A stretch of DNA of 64,000 nt. It comes from Rhizobium rosettiformans (GTDB lineage Bacteria; Pseudomonadota; Alphaproteobacteria; Rhizobiales; Rhizobiaceae). Location of the stretch: positions 1,578,001 through 1,642,000 of the forward strand of contig NZ_CP032405.1 in assembly GCF_016806065.1 (NCBI RefSeq), written 5' to 3'. The notes under the pieces are model-generated. The model searched no databases and had not been told where the DNA came from. It saw only the letters and a program-made list of their open reading frames with translations. Numbering within the stretch: position 1 is the stretch's first letter; each line of letters opens with the position of its first letter. The position numbers and the translations under genes are program-made. This document shows, in pieces, positions 9,874 to 19,899 of this stretch.

Positions 9874-9898
9874 TTTCTTAACCAGATCGCAAGCTTTG

Positions 9899-9930
9899 AC
9901 GGCCCGAAACCCCGGTTTCGGGCCGTTTTG
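9899..9930 (+). terminator. Rho-independent terminator after upp
   Basis: Perfect 13-bp stem ACGGCCCGAAACC / GGTTTCGGGCCGT with a CC loop, followed by TTTTG, 26 bases after the upp stop. Confidence 0.88.
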
Positions 9931-9999
9931 CGTCACGGCTTATCCGTTTTTTCGGGTGCGGCTGATATGTTCGGCCCCATCGCTCTCGGGGGATCGACG

Positions 10000-10521
10000 A
10001 TGTTTGCTCGCACATTCTTCATGGTCTTGATGCTTGCGCTCTCTGCCAGCCAGTGGCCGACGATCGCGGAGAAGGTTCAGGCCATGCTGGACGAGCGCGA
10101 GGCGGCTGAACCCGCTGCCGTCGTGGCCAAGCCTGCCGCAGCGGTTCCCTCCGGCCAGACGGTTCTCACGATGGGTCGCCATGGCCACTATTCGGGAACG
10201 TTCAAGATGAACGGCAAGCCCGTTGACGCCATGGTGGATACCGGAGCCTCCAGGGTGGCGATCAATGTCTCGACGGCCCGCCGCCTCGGTTTCAGCCCGG
10301 CAGCGCTCGATTTCCGTTACCAGGTGAGAACTGCGAACGGGGTGACCAGGGCGGCACACGTGACGCTAGACCGTGTTGAGATCGGCAGCATCCGGGTGCG
10401 TGATGTCGAAGCCGTTGTTCTGGGTGACGAGGCGCTTTCATCCACGCTTGTCGGCATGAGCTTCATGACAAAGCTCAGGTCCTATACGGCGGAGAAGCGC
10501 ACGCTGCGGATGATCCAGTGA
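10000..10521 (+). CDS. Membrane-anchored retropepsin-like aspartic protease
   Basis: About 173 residues from the ATG at 10000 (GGGGGA upstream; ATG at 9967 is possible). An N-terminal hydrophobic segment and Ala/Pro linker lead to one aspartic-protease domain: MVDTGASRVAIN holds the catalytic DTG and LVGMSFMTKL is the second family motif. This is the clan AA family (TIGR02281-like) common in rhizobia, active as a dimer and probably periplasmic. Its substrate is unknown. It lies tail to tail with deoA, 12 bases apart. Confidence 0.85.
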   Translation: MFARTFFMVLMLALSASQWPTIAEKVQAMLDEREAAEPAAVVAKPAAAVPSGQTVLTMGRHGHYSGTFKMNGKPVDAMVDTGASRVAINVSTARRLGFSPAALDFRYQVRTANGVTRAAHVTLDRVEIGSIRVRDVEAVVLGDEALSSTLVGMSFMTKLRSYTAEKRTLRMIQ

Positions 10522-10533
10522 GGTTTTCGCCCG

Positions 10534-11850
10534 TTACTCGGCAGCGATCCTGAGCCCGATGACCGGTGTCGCAGCCGGCTTCGTCTCTGAAATCCGATAG
10601 CAGTCGGACACAGTCTTGGCGGCTTGAGCCGCAGTAGCTTCGTCATTCGCCTGCACGAAGGCGATTGGCTCGCCCTTCTCGACCTTTGCGCCCAGCGGCT
10701 TGAAGCCGGAGAGACCCACGCCGTGATCGATCTTGTCGCTGGGACGCTGGCGGCCACCACCGAGCGACACGACAGCGAGACCGAGACCGCGCGTATCGCA
10801 CTCGCCAAGATAGCCGTCCTCATCGGCAAGAACGGCGACCTCAACCTTGGCCCGTGGGAGATATGTTTCTGCCTTGTCCATGAAATCGGCGGGACCGCCG
10901 AGCTCCGACGCCATCTGCCCGAAGATCTCCGCCGCCTGGCCGGAGGCCAGCACCTTTGCGCAGCGGGCAAGAGCAGCCGCCTGGTCGCTCTCGACGCCGG
11001 CATTGACCAGCATCTCGGCACCGAGCGCCAGCGTGACCTCCTCAAGCCGCGTCCCGCTCTTCTCGCCTTTGAGGAAATCCACCGCGTTCAGCACTTCGAT
11101 TGCGTTGCCGGCGCAGTCGGCGAGCGGCTCGTTCATGTCGGTCAATAGCGCGGTGGTCTTCACACCCGCACCATTCGCGACACGCACCAGCGAGCGCGCC
11201 AAGGCTTCCGCATCCTCAGCTTTCGCCATGAAGGCGCCATTGCCAACCTTCACGTCGAGAACCAGGCTTTCCAGCCCGGCCGCAAGTTTCTTCGACAGAA
11301 TGGAGGCCGTGATCAGCGGGATGGATTCGACCGTCGCCGTCACGTCGCGGATCGCATAGAGCCGCTTGTCGGCCGGGGCCAGATCGCCCGTCTGGCCGAT
11401 GATCGCGCAGCCGGCGCGGTCGACCGTCCGACGGAAGGTGACATTGTCGGGCATCACATCGTAACCGGGGATCGACTGCAGCTTGTCGAGCGTGCCACCG
11501 GTATGGCCGAGGCCACGGCCTGAAATCATCGGTACGGCCAGCCCGCAGGCCGCCACGATCGGCGCCAGCATCAGCGAGACATTGTCGCCCACGCCGCCGG
11601 TCGAGTGTTTGTCGGCGATCGGCTTCCCGACGCCTGCCCAGGAGAGCACGTCGCCGGAATCGCGCATGGCAAGCGTCAGCGCTACAATCTCGTCTGGCGT
11701 CATGCCCTTGAAGAAGACGGCCATCGCAAACGCGGCCACTTGCCCCTCGGAAATCGTTTCCTTCGATAGACCCTCGATAAAGCCGCCGATCTCCTGCGCG
11801 CTCAGGGTCCCGCCATCACGCTTGCGTCGGATGATCTCCTGGGGAAGCAT
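10534..11850 (-). CDS. deoA: Thymidine phosphorylase
   Basis: 438 residues. The family motif [13 protein letters not shown] and [14 protein letters not shown], plus the C-terminal PYNP domain, are present. It splits thymidine (and usually deoxyuridine) with phosphate to the base and deoxyribose 1-phosphate, which DeoB and DeoC process further. It is last in the backward nucleoside operon; its ATG is three bases after the deoC stop. Confidence 0.96.
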   Translation of the reverse strand: MLPQEIIRRKRDGGTLSAQEIGGFIEGLSKETISEGQVAAFAMAVFFKGMTPDEIVALTLAMRDSGDVLSWAGVGKPIADKHSTGGVGDNVSLMLAPIVAACGLAVPMISGRGLGHTGGTLDKLQSIPGYDVMPDNVTFRRTVDRAGCAIIGQTGDLAPADKRLYAIRDVTATVESIPLITASILSKKLAAGLESLVLDVKVGNGAFMAKAEDAEALARSLVRVANGAGVKTTALLTDMNEPLADCAGNAIEVLNAVDFLKGEKSGTRLEEVTLALGAEMLVNAGVESDQAAALARCAKVLASGQAAEIFGQMASELGGPADFMDKAETYLPRAKVEVAVLADEDGYLGECDTRGLGLAVVSLGGGRQRPSDKIDHGVGLSGFKPLGAKVEKGEPIAFVQANDEATAAQAAKTVSDCYRISETKPAATPVIGLRIAAE

Positions 11851-11853
11851 GGC

Positions 11854-12624
11854 TCAGTACCCCGATGCCGCAGCGGTCGAGCGCTCGCCCGAGAGCACGG
11901 CGATTACATCGTCGAGCAGGCCCGATGCACCGAAGCGGAAGGTCGACGGCATCACCCAATCCTCGCCCATGATGGTATCGGCGAGCTTCAGATAGTGACC
12001 GGCATCCGCCACCGTCGAAATGCCGCCGGCCGGCTTGAAACCGACCTTCTTGCGGCTGTCGCGGATCGCCTGCAACATGGTGTCGGCGGCCTCGAGCGTC
12101 GCGTTCACGGCGACCTTGCCGGTCGATGTCTTGATGAAATCAGCACCGGCCGCGATGGAGAGCTCTGAGGCACGGCGGATGAACGAGATATCCTTGAGTT
12201 CGCCCGTTTCCAGGATCGTCTTCAGGATCGCCGAGCCGCACGCGCCCTTCACCGCCGAAACCATGTCGGTCACGGCCTTATCGTCACCAGCCGCCAGCGC
12301 CCGGTAGGGGATCACCAGATCGATGTCGTCGGCACCATCGGCCACGGCATCGCGTGTCTCGGCCAGCACGTCCTCGGTCTTCATCTCGCCCGCGGGGAAG
12401 TTGACGACGGTCGCGATCCGGATCGGGCTGTCGGGGCCCAGCAGCGTGCGCGCCTGCATGACGAAGCGTGGCCAGATGCAGATCGCAGCCGTCGGACCGA
12501 AGGCGCTCTGGGCGCGCTCGCAGAGCGTCACGATCTGGTCGGGCGTGCAGTCGTCCTTCAGATTGGTCAGGTCGAGCAGCGCAAGCGCGCGTGAAGCCAC
12601 GGCGCGCAGTTCTTGATTATTCAA
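11854..12624 (-). CDS. deoC: Deoxyribose-phosphate aldolase
   Basis: 256 residues. The Schiff-base lysine lies in FIKTSTGKVAVNATLE; DDIDLVIPYRAL is also characteristic. It cleaves deoxyribose 5-phosphate to glyceraldehyde 3-phosphate and acetaldehyde. The start is a TTG overlapping the TAA stop of the preceding phosphorylase, with GGAGG eight bases upstream inside that gene, which indicates translational coupling. Confidence 0.95.
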   Translation of the reverse strand: MNNQELRAVASRALALLDLTNLKDDCTPDQIVTLCERAQSAFGPTAAICIWPRFVMQARTLLGPDSPIRIATVVNFPAGEMKTEDVLAETRDAVADGADDIDLVIPYRALAAGDDKAVTDMVSAVKGACGSAILKTILETGELKDISFIRRASELSIAAGADFIKTSTGKVAVNATLEAADTMLQAIRDSRKKVGFKPAGGISTVADAGHYLKLADTIMGEDWVMPSTFRFGASGLLDDVIAVLSGERSTAAASGY

Positions 12625-13423
12625 TGTCGTTTCCTCCGCCGATCATCCGTTTCAGGATGGTGGCCAGACGTTTGCCGCCGATCGGCGCCATGTCTTTGGT
12701 TTCTTCGTGGCTGAGTTCGCCACCGGTCATGCCTGCCCCATAATTGGTGATCACGGAGGCGGCTGCAACCCTCAGACCATAGAACCGGGCCAGAATGACT
12801 TCCGGCACCGTTGACATGCCCACGGCGTCGGCGCCCAGAATACGCGCCATGCGGATCTCCGCCGGGGTCTCGAAGCTTGGGCCCGAGAACCACATATAGA
12901 CGCCCTGCGCGAGCGGCACGCCTTCGGCTTCAGCAGCTGTCCGCATCGCGGCCTGCAACTCGGCATCATAGGCCGAGGTCATGCCGACGAAGCGCCCGTC
13001 GCTCGGTTCGCCGATCAGCGGGTTCTTGCCGGAGAAGTTGATGTGATCGGTGATCTGCATGACCGATCCGGGGGCCATGTCTTCACGCAGCGATCCCGCA
13101 GCATTGGTCAGGATCAGCGACTTCACGCCAAGCCCCATCAGCACTTCGATCGGTTTGCGCATCGCATTCGCATCGCCGTGTTCGTAATAATGCATGCGGC
13201 CGGCCAGCATGATCACGGGCGTGCGCCCCAGATAGCCGGCGACAATTTCTCCGGCATGACCGGAGACGCCACTCAAGGGAAAGCCTGGCAGATCGGAGTA
13301 GGGGATGCGGACGGCGTCACGGACCTCGTTCACCAGAGATCCCAAGCCGGAGCCGAGAACGATGCCGTGGCGCGGCATCAGCCCGTTCAGGCGTTCGACG
13401 AGCAGATCTACGGCCGCCTTCAT
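12617..13423 (-). CDS. punA: Purine nucleoside phosphorylase (trimeric type)
   Basis: 268 residues. Motifs of the trimeric NP-II family are clear: GIVLGSGLGSL (phosphate loop), GRMHYYEHG, ILTNAAGSL, FSGPSFETPAEIRM, VGMSTVPEVILAR and ITNYGAGMTGGELSHEET. It splits purine nucleosides with phosphate. Its ATG overlaps the cdd stop and its end overlaps deoC, so the four enzymes cdd-punA-deoC-deoA are tightly coupled. Confidence 0.95.
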   Translation of the reverse strand: MKAAVDLLVERLNGLMPRHGIVLGSGLGSLVNEVRDAVRIPYSDLPGFPLSGVSGHAGEIVAGYLGRTPVIMLAGRMHYYEHGDANAMRKPIEVLMGLGVKSLILTNAAGSLREDMAPGSVMQITDHINFSGKNPLIGEPSDGRFVGMTSAYDAELQAAMRTAAEAEGVPLAQGVYMWFSGPSFETPAEIRMARILGADAVGMSTVPEVILARFYGLRVAAASVITNYGAGMTGGELSHEETKDMAPIGGKRLATILKRMIGGGNDIE

Positions 13424-13812
13424 CCGAGGATGTCCGTCTTGAAGCTGAGCGGCAGAAGCTCGTCCATGGTCATGGTCTTCTGTACTCCGACTTCGTCACA
13501 GAGATAGATCTTGGTCGTGGCGGATGCGAATTCCGAGATCTTCTGCCGGCAGCCGCCACAGGGCGGGCAAAGCGCCAGCTTTTCGGCAATCACTGCCATC
13601 TCGACGATCTTCTTGCCCCCGCCCATGATCATGCAGCCGATCGCCGTCGGCTCGGCACACCACCCTTGAGGGAAGGAGAGGTTCTCGATATTGGCGCCGG
13701 TATAGATCTTGCCGTCGTCCGCGCGGATGGCAGCCCCCACAGGGAACTTGGAATAGGGCGCATGCGCGAATTTCATCGCGTCGCGCGCCGCTTCGAAAAG
13801 ATCGTGCGCCAT
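13420..13812 (-). CDS. cdd: Cytidine deaminase
   Basis: 130 residues from the ATG at 13812 (AAGGAG upstream). Homotetrameric zinc deaminase motifs: GANIENLSFPQGWCAEPTAIG, with Cys followed by AE, and CPPCGGCRQKISEF. It converts cytidine/deoxycytidine to uridine forms, feeding DeoA. A much longer in-frame extension to 14271 only shadows the permease gene and is rejected. Confidence 0.95.
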   Translation of the reverse strand: MAHDLFEAARDAMKFAHAPYSKFPVGAAIRADDGKIYTGANIENLSFPQGWCAEPTAIGCMIMGGGKKIVEMAVIAEKLALCPPCGGCRQKISEFASATTKIYLCDEVGVQKTMTMDELLPLSFKTDILG

Positions 13813-13814
13813 GA

Positions 13815-14786
13815 TCAACGCTCCTTGGAGTAGGCCACGCCACCGGCCTTCGGCGGATTGGCAGAGCCGATGAAGCCCGCAAGCAGAATGCAGGTGAGGA
13901 TATAGGGCAGGGCCTGGAAGAGCTGGACCGGCACTTCCCCGATGAGCGGTATTTCCTTGCCCTGCATGAAGTTCGCAAGCGCATCGAGGAAACCGAACAG
14001 CAGGCAGGCGAACATGACCGGCACCGGCTTCCACTTGGCGAAGATCAGGGCTGCAAGCGCGATGAAGCCCTTGCCGGCCGACATGTCCTTGATGAAGGCA
14101 GCCGACTGGGCGATTGCAAGGTAGGTGCCGGCGATGCCGCAGAGCAGGCCGGCCATCAGCACCGCGCGGTAGCGCAGGAACGTGACCGAGATCCCGGCCG
14201 TGTCGACCGCCCCCGGGTTCTCGCCGACGGCGCGCAGGCGAAGGCCGAAGCGTGTGCGATAGAGCACCCACCAGGAGATCGGAACGGCGAGGAACGCGAT
14301 ATAGGTGAGCATGTTGTTGCCGGAGATCACGTTCGAATAGAGCGGCCCGATGAAGGGCACGTCGCGCATCATGTCGGCACCCGGCAGGATGATGGGGGAG
14401 AAGCGACCGTCGCCCGAGACCTGCGGCGTGCGGCCGCCCTGGCCGAACCAGGCCTGGCCGAGCACGACGGTGAGGCCCGCTGCAACGAAGTTCAGTGCCA
14501 CGCCAGAGACGATCTGGTTGCCCCGATTGGTGATCGAGGCAAAGCCGTGAATCAGCGAGAACACCAGCGATACCGCGATGCCGGAGAGAAGACCGAGCCA
14601 GGCCGAGCCAGTGAGATAGGCGACACAGGCCGCAGCAAAGGCCGCTGCCAGCATCTTGCCTTCAAGCCCGATGTCGAAGACGCCGGCGCGTTCAGAATAG
14701 AGGCCGGCAAGGGCTGCCAGGATCAGCGGGATCGACAGACGGATCGTCGAGCCGAGGATGCTGATGAGCATGTCGAATGATTCCAT
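13815..14786 (-). CDS. Nucleoside ABC transporter permease (second subunit)
   Basis: 323 residues, about eight to nine membrane segments. It contains YSERAGVFDIGLEGKMLAAAF, the signature of the BPD_transp_2 permeases that pair with BMP-family binding proteins (YufQ/NupC-like). RBS GAGG lies upstream of the ATG. It follows the first permease after 10 bases and precedes cdd with two bases between, so uptake and first deamination are co-expressed. Confidence 0.9.
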   Translation of the reverse strand: MESFDMLISILGSTIRLSIPLILAALAGLYSERAGVFDIGLEGKMLAAAFAAACVAYLTGSAWLGLLSGIAVSLVFSLIHGFASITNRGNQIVSGVALNFVAAGLTVVLGQAWFGQGGRTPQVSGDGRFSPIILPGADMMRDVPFIGPLYSNVISGNNMLTYIAFLAVPISWWVLYRTRFGLRLRAVGENPGAVDTAGISVTFLRYRAVLMAGLLCGIAGTYLAIAQSAAFIKDMSAGKGFIALAALIFAKWKPVPVMFACLLFGFLDALANFMQGKEIPLIGEVPVQLFQALPYILTCILLAGFIGSANPPKAGGVAYSKER

Positions 14787-14796
14787 GGTCGCGTCC

Positions 14797-15900
14797 TCAG
14801 GCCTTTGTCATTGTCTGGTAGATGCGCACGATCATCGGCCGGCACATGAATTCGAGCGCACCGGCGAACAGGATCACGAGACCCTGGATGACCACGATCA
14901 TCTCGCGGGTAATGTTCGGCATGTCGAAGGAGAGCCAGGCTCCACCCTGATAGAGAATGCCGAACAGGATGGCGGCGAGCACGATGCCGAGCGGATGGTT
15001 GCGCCCCATCAGCGACACCGCGATCCCGACAAAGCCGGCACCTGCGACAAATTCCACCTGCAGGCGGGCAGAAGCGCCGAGCACCGGATTGAGCGCCATC
15101 ATGCCGGCGAGACCGCCGGAGATCAGCATGGTGATCATGACGATCTTCACATAGGGAATGCCGGCATAGGCGGCGGCCGAACGGCTGATGCCGAGCGTAC
15201 GCATCTCGAAGCCGAGCTTGGTGCGCCAGATCAAGATCCAGACGAGCACGCACATGACGAGCGCGATCAGGAAGGACACGTTGAACGGGGCAGGTCCGAG
15301 CGTACCGCCGAACATCGCAATCAGCCAGTCCAACTTCGGCAGCTGGCCGCCTTCGAGGAAGGTGCGGGTCTCCGGTGCCATCTTACCCGGCACGATCAGC
15401 ACGTTGACCAGCAGATAGACCATCAGCGCTGCGCCGATGAAGTTGAACATGATCGTCGTGATGACGATATGGCTGCCGCGCTTGGCCTGCAGCCATGCTG
15501 GAATGAAAGCCCAGGCCGCACCAAACAGGGCGGCCGCCATGATTGCAAAGGGCATGGTGACATACCACGGCACGTAATGGTCGAGCGCAAGGGCAGCGAG
15601 CGCTGCGCCTAGGCCACCCAGATAGGCCTGGCCTTCCGAGCCAATGTTGAACAGGCCGGCGTGATAGGCAACCGCAACGGAAAGCCCCGTGAAGATGAAG
15701 TTCGTCGCATAAAACAGCGTGAAGCCGATGCCTTCGCCGCTGCCGAGTGCGCCTTCCAGCATCAGCTTCAGCGCCTCCCACGGGTTTTCCCCGATGATCC
15801 AAACCACGAGGCCCGAGACCAGGAAGGCAAGCGTGAGGTTGATCAGCGGCAGCAGCGCATAATTGATCCAGTTCGGAAGGGGTACGGATGCAGTGCTCAT
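14797..15900 (-). CDS. Nucleoside ABC transporter permease (first subunit)
   Basis: About 367 residues from the ATG at 15900 (GAGG upstream; TTG at 15918 is in frame). The motif YHAGLFNIGSEGQAYLGG corresponds to the EAA-like loop of the YufP/NupB-type permease. It should form a heterodimer with the product of 13815-14786, driven by the ATPase encoded just upstream. Confidence 0.9.
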   Translation of the reverse strand: MSTASVPLPNWINYALLPLINLTLAFLVSGLVVWIIGENPWEALKLMLEGALGSGEGIGFTLFYATNFIFTGLSVAVAYHAGLFNIGSEGQAYLGGLGAALAALALDHYVPWYVTMPFAIMAAALFGAAWAFIPAWLQAKRGSHIVITTIMFNFIGAALMVYLLVNVLIVPGKMAPETRTFLEGGQLPKLDWLIAMFGGTLGPAPFNVSFLIALVMCVLVWILIWRTKLGFEMRTLGISRSAAAYAGIPYVKIVMITMLISGGLAGMMALNPVLGASARLQVEFVAGAGFVGIAVSLMGRNHPLGIVLAAILFGILYQGGAWLSFDMPNITREMIVVIQGLVILFAGALEFMCRPMIVRIYQTMTKA

Positions 15901-15907
15901 CAAATCC

Positions 15908-17428
15908 TCAAGCGGCAATGCCGGCCATCATCAGGCCGAGTGTCTGTTCGCCTGTGTCAGGCGTTTTCTCGCCGACGACCTTGCCGGCGAACATCACCAG
16001 AATGCGGTCGGAGAGCGAGCGGATCTCGTCGAGTTCGACGGAGACGAGCAACACGGCCTTCCCGGCATCGCGCGTCTCGACGATCCGCTTGTGAATGAAT
16101 TCGATCGCGCCGATGTCGACGCCGCGCGTCGGCTGGCCGACGATCAACAGCTTCGGATCGCGTTCGATTTCGCGGGCAACCACGATCTTCTGCTGGTTGC
16201 CGCCTGAGAAGTTGGCGGTCTTCAGTCGAGGATTCGGGGGGCGGATATCGTATTTCTCGATCTCCTCGACCGCCGCCTTGCGCATCAGGTCGGGGTTCAG
16301 GAACGGACCCTTCCCATAGCGCTCGTCTCGATGATAGCCGAGAATGGCGTTCTGGCTCTCCTCGAAGGGCAGCACGAGACCCATATGGTGGCGATCTTCC
16401 GGAATATGCGCCACACCGATGCCGCGCAGTTCCGCCGGGTCGAGGCCGGCGACATTCTGGCCATTGATCCAGATTTCGCCTGCAGTCGGCTTGCGAATGC
16501 CGGTGATCGCTTCGAGAAGTTCGCTCTGACCATTGCCGGCGACGCCGGCGATCCCGACGATCTCGCCGGAGCGCACATCGAAGGAGACGTTGTCGACCAT
16601 GACCACGCCGCGGCTGTCCTTGACCGTCAGGTTGCGCACCGACAGAAAAATCTCGCCGGGATTTGCGGGCTTCTTCTCGACATGCAGCAGCACCCGGCGG
16701 CCGACCATCAGTTCGGCGAGTTCTTCCACGGTGGTTTCCGCTGTCTTGCGGGTCGCGACCATTTCGCCGCGGCGCATGACCGACACCGTATCGGTAATCG
16801 CCATGATTTCGCGCAGCTTGTGGGTGATCAGAATGACCGTTTTGCCCTGGTCGCGCAGCACGCCGAGGATCTTGAACAGGTGGTCGGCTTCGGCCGGGGT
16901 CAGCACACCCGTCGGTTCGTCGAGGATCAGGATCTCGGCACCGCGATAGAGCGCTTTGAGGATCTCGACGCGCTGCTGCAGGCCAACCGGCAGTTCCTCG
17001 ACAACAGCGTCGGGATCCACGTCCAGCTCGTAGTCTTCTTCCAGTTTCTTCAGCGCCGCGCGGGCCGCATCCGTGCCCTTGCCGAGAAGCGCGCCGCCTT
17101 CGGCACCGAGCATCAGGTTTTCGAGCACGGTGAAGTTCTCGACCAGCATGAAATGCTGGTGCACCATCCCGATCCCGGAATTGATGGCGGCCTGACTGTC
17201 CTTGATCGTGATCGGCTTGCCGTCGATCTGGATGGATCCCTGATCGGCCTGGTAGAAGCCGTAGAGGATCGACATCAGCGTCGACTTGCCGGCGCCGTTT
17301 TCACCGATGATGCCGTGGATCGAGCCCTTGGCGACCGTCAGATTGATATTCTTGTTGGCATGCACCGCACCGAACTTCTTGTCGATGCCGATCAGTTCGA
17401 TCGCGGGTGCCTGGCTCGCTGCATTCAT
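15908..17428 (-). CDS. Nucleoside ABC transporter ATPase (double domain)
   Basis: About 506 residues from the ATG at 17428 (GGGGGACC upstream). Two ATPase halves: the first with [20 protein letters not shown] and [11 protein letters not shown]; the second with [31 protein letters not shown] and the DEP position replaced ([13 protein letters not shown]). Degeneracy of the second site is normal in this sugar/nucleoside family (YufO-like). The start lies directly after a terminator hairpin, so only part of the bmp transcript may reach it. Confidence 0.92.
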   Translation of the reverse strand: MNAASQAPAIELIGIDKKFGAVHANKNINLTVAKGSIHGIIGENGAGKSTLMSILYGFYQADQGSIQIDGKPITIKDSQAAINSGIGMVHQHFMLVENFTVLENLMLGAEGGALLGKGTDAARAALKKLEEDYELDVDPDAVVEELPVGLQQRVEILKALYRGAEILILDEPTGVLTPAEADHLFKILGVLRDQGKTVILITHKLREIMAITDTVSVMRRGEMVATRKTAETTVEELAELMVGRRVLLHVEKKPANPGEIFLSVRNLTVKDSRGVVMVDNVSFDVRSGEIVGIAGVAGNGQSELLEAITGIRKPTAGEIWINGQNVAGLDPAELRGIGVAHIPEDRHHMGLVLPFEESQNAILGYHRDERYGKGPFLNPDLMRKAAVEEIEKYDIRPPNPRLKTANFSGGNQQKIVVAREIERDPKLLIVGQPTRGVDIGAIEFIHKRIVETRDAGKAVLLVSVELDEIRSLSDRILVMFAGKVVGEKTPDTGEQTLGLMMAGIAA

Positions 17429-17445
17429 TCCGGTCCCCCAGACAT

Positions 17446-17486
17446 ACAAAAAGGGCGCAGGACGACAATGGAGCCGTCCTGCGCCC
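17446..17486 (-). terminator. Terminator/attenuator between the binding-protein gene and the ATPase gene
   Basis: Minus strand: 12-bp perfect stem GGGCGCAGGACG / CGTCCTGCGCCC with a 10-base loop, then TTTTTGTATG. It begins 11 bases after the binding-protein stop. This arrangement commonly lets the binding protein exceed the membrane subunits. Confidence 0.82.
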
Positions 17487-17496
17487 GGATTCTAAA

Positions 17497-18489
17497 TCAC
17501 TTCGGGCAGGAATTGTCCGACATGTAGTCGTGGACCTTGACGGTACCGGCGGCGATGTCGGCCTTGGCCTTCTCGACGGCAGCCTTCATTTCTTCGGTGA
17601 TCAGCTTGGCGTTGTTGTCGTCGAGGGCGTAGGCGACACCCTCCTGTGCGACGCCGAGAACCTGCAGGCCAGGCGTGAACTTGTCATCCTTGGCATCGGC
17701 ATAGGCGTTGTAGACAGCGAGATCGACGCGCTTGACCATCGAAGTCAGAACCGAACCCGGATGCAGGTGGTTCTGGTTGGAATCGACGCCGATCGAAAGC
17801 TTGCCGTTGTCGGCTGCGGTCTGCAGCACGCCCAGACCGGTCGCGCCGGCTGCCGCGTAAACGACATCCGCACCCTGGTCGATCTGGTTCTTGGTGAGTT
17901 CACCGCCGCGAACCGGGTCGTTCCAGGCAGCGCCCGTGGTGCCGGTCATGTTCTGGAAGACCTGGATGTCGGCCTTGGCAGCGCGTGCGCCCTGCTCGTA
18001 GCCGCAGGCGAACTTGCGGATGAGCGGGATGTCCATGCCGCCGACGAAGCCGACCTTGCCGGTGGTGGAAGCCATGCCGGCCAGCAGGCCGACCAGGTAA
18101 GAACCTTCCTCTTCCTTGTAGACAACCGAACGGACATTCGGCTTGTCGACGACGGAATCGACGATCACGAACTGGGTATCCGGGAATTCAGCGGCGACCT
18201 TTTCGATGGCCGAAGTCCAGGCGAAGGAAACGGCAACGACCGGGTTGAAGCCGCGCGAGGCGAAGTTGCGGATTGCCTGTTCACCCTGCGTGTCGCTGGT
18301 CGGTTCGAAGTCGCGGTAATCGATACCGGTTTCGGACTTGAACTTCTCGGCGCCACCGTAAGCAGCCTCGTTGAAGGATTTGTCGAACTTGCCGCCCGTG
18401 CCGTAGACCAGCGCCGGCTTGATGTCGGCCGCAAGCGCGGTCGCCGACATCGCGGCCAAGGCAAAGAGACTGAGGAGGGTTTTCTTCAT
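17497..18489 (-). CDS. BMP-family nucleoside-binding protein
   Basis: 330 residues with a signal peptide cleaved near TALA|ADIKP. The BMP/Med fold is recognised by ALVYGTGGKFDKSFNEAAYGGAEKF, NFASRGFNPVVAVSFAW and KVGFVGGMDIPLIRKFACGYEQGA. Such proteins bind nucleosides for the adjacent ABC transporter. The salvage enzymes in the same operon make nucleosides the most likely substrate; this is inferred, not shown by sequence. Confidence 0.9.
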   Translation of the reverse strand: MKKTLLSLFALAAMSATALAADIKPALVYGTGGKFDKSFNEAAYGGAEKFKSETGIDYRDFEPTSDTQGEQAIRNFASRGFNPVVAVSFAWTSAIEKVAAEFPDTQFVIVDSVVDKPNVRSVVYKEEEGSYLVGLLAGMASTTGKVGFVGGMDIPLIRKFACGYEQGARAAKADIQVFQNMTGTTGAAWNDPVRGGELTKNQIDQGADVVYAAAGATGLGVLQTAADNGKLSIGVDSNQNHLHPGSVLTSMVKRVDLAVYNAYADAKDDKFTPGLQVLGVAQEGVAYALDDNNAKLITEEMKAAVEKAKADIAAGTVKVHDYMSDNSCPK

Positions 18490-18632
18490 GGTGCAGCCCT
18501 GTTGTTGCTATTGATCTTGTTGGGTCCTCCCGCAAGCCTTTCTCACAAGAAAGACATGTCTGCGGAACCGCCGCCCCCTGTTCCGGAGGTCCTGGCTGGC
18601 TTTCATCCTTGCATGGCTCGCTTCAAAATTCA

Positions 18633-18702
18633 CCAGATTTTTTTCATCTGGTAAAGATTCACAAGCCTGCTGATTTTTCAGCGCAGGACGCTGAAAAATC
18701 AG
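18633..18702. repeat. Two hairpins between msrA and the nucleoside operon
   Basis: CCAGAT-N7-ATCTGG at 18633-18651 and a perfect 14-bp stem CTGATTTTTCAGCG / CGCTGAAAAATCAG with a 5-base loop at 18670-18702. The second could terminate msrA (minus strand), although its T-run lies within the stem. Confidence 0.6.
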
Positions 18703-18744
18703 TCAGATCAATGGGGTTTGTGCTGCGCCTTTGGGCAATTGCCC

Positions 18745-19404
18745 TCAGGCTGCGGGCGAGATCGGGCAGGAGACGCCTATACCGCGCAGGCCGCAGTAAC
18801 CATTCGGATTCTTCGCCAGATACTGCTGGTGATACTCCTCGGCGTAATAGAACGGTCCGGCAGGGGCGATTTCCGTTGTCACCCGGCTGCTGCGTCCAGC
18901 CTTCACCAGCGCCTCCTGGAAGCGATCGCGAACGGCGATGGCAAGCGCCATATCCTCGTCATCCTCGACATAGATCGCGGAGCGATAGGTGGTGCCGATA
19001 TCATTGCCCTGGCGCATGCCCTGGGTCGGATCATGCGCCTCGAAGAAGATCTTCAGCAGCCCTTCCAGCGAGATTTTTGCGGGGTCATAGACCACCTTCA
19101 CCACTTCGGTATGGCCTGTGAGACCCGTGACGGTCTCCTGATAGGTCGGATTGGGCGTGATGCCACCCTGGTAGCCGGAGACGGTGAGATAGACCCCTGG
19201 CGTCTGCCAGAGCAGGCGCTCGGCGCCCCAGAAGCAGCCCATGCCGAGATAGACGGTCTTCATGCCCTCGGGCGCTGGACCCTTCAGCGGCAGGCCCGAG
19301 ATGAAATGCGTCGATGCGGTCGGGATCGGCTCGGCCCGGCCAGGCAGGGCGTTTTCTACCGTCGGCATCACAGTCTTCTTGTTGAACATGTCGATCAGGA
19401 ACAT
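18745..19404 (-). CDS. msrA: Peptide methionine-(S)-S-oxide reductase
   Basis: 219 residues from the ATG at 19404, chosen because AGGAGG stands ahead of it; the frame stays open to 19506 but the added residues are unlike MsrA. The catalytic motif [11 protein letters not shown] is present, followed by [27 protein letters not shown] and [12 protein letters not shown]. It repairs oxidised methionine in proteins. Length and the N-terminal extension are those of the larger MsrA type. No MsrB gene is adjacent. Confidence 0.95.
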   Translation of the reverse strand: MFLIDMFNKKTVMPTVENALPGRAEPIPTASTHFISGLPLKGPAPEGMKTVYLGMGCFWGAERLLWQTPGVYLTVSGYQGGITPNPTYQETVTGLTGHTEVVKVVYDPAKISLEGLLKIFFEAHDPTQGMRQGNDIGTTYRSAIYVEDDEDMALAIAVRDRFQEALVKAGRSSRVTTEIAPAGPFYYAEEYHQQYLAKNPNGYCGLRGIGVSCPISPAA

Positions 19405-19578
19405 CTTGAAACCTCCTGAGGCCGTTTGCCGGCCTGTTTTGCATTTTGCTCTGCCTTTCCGGCAGATCCCCGCGCGCCGCACAAAACGGCTGCGGTCTTG
19501 GATCATTGGTCGTCGGCACGCACCAAAACTTACAATCTGCCGGGCACGATCAAGCCTTTGCCGCCCCGAAGACCCGTT

Positions 19579-19899
19579 TCAAGCTGCAAATCGCCCGGCG
19601 GGCGACGGCCTCTTGTAACCGATCATCCAGAAGGCGAGTGACAGCACCAGCATGGCGGCAAATGCCGGCTGCGGCAGGACGACGTCGCGAAGCGCGAGCC
19701 AGGCACCGGCTCCGAGACGCCCGACGACAAGCTCTTCGAGTGTCATCAGAGAGCCCGGATGCGTCTCGATCCACGCTTCCGAAATCGGGGTCATGATGAC
19801 CTGCGATGCGGACACCGAAGCAATGGCATCGATCACGCCGAACACGACGCCGACGCAAAGCGCAAGCAAACTCAAGACCCTGAACAGGAAGCGCACCAC
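19579..19899 (-). CDS. Small two-helix membrane protein of unknown function
   Basis: About 106 residues from the GTG at 19899 (GGAG upstream); TTG and GTG codons nearby are alternatives. Two hydrophobic helices: [23 protein letters not shown] near the start and [16 protein letters not shown] near the end, with a soluble stretch between ([20 protein letters not shown]). Such proteins are conserved in Rhizobiaceae, but I know no function. It ends 174 bases downstream of the msrA start on the same strand. Confidence 0.65.
   Translation of the reverse strand: MVRFLFRVLSLLALCVGVVFGVIDAIASVSASQVIMTPISEAWIETHPGSLMTLEELVVGRLGAGAWLALRDVVLPQPAFAAMLVLSLAFWMIGYKRPSPAGRFAA

Noticed and set aside
13420..14271. 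Long in-frame extension of cytidine deaminase giving 283 residues
   Set aside because: The added part is antisense-like Arg/Pro/Gly-rich sequence overlapping the permease gene; the real start at 13812 has AAGGAG upstream and gives normal Cdd length.
16331..17527. 398-codon plus-strand ORF opposite the ABC ATPase
   Set aside because: Antisense shadow of a clear ATPase gene.
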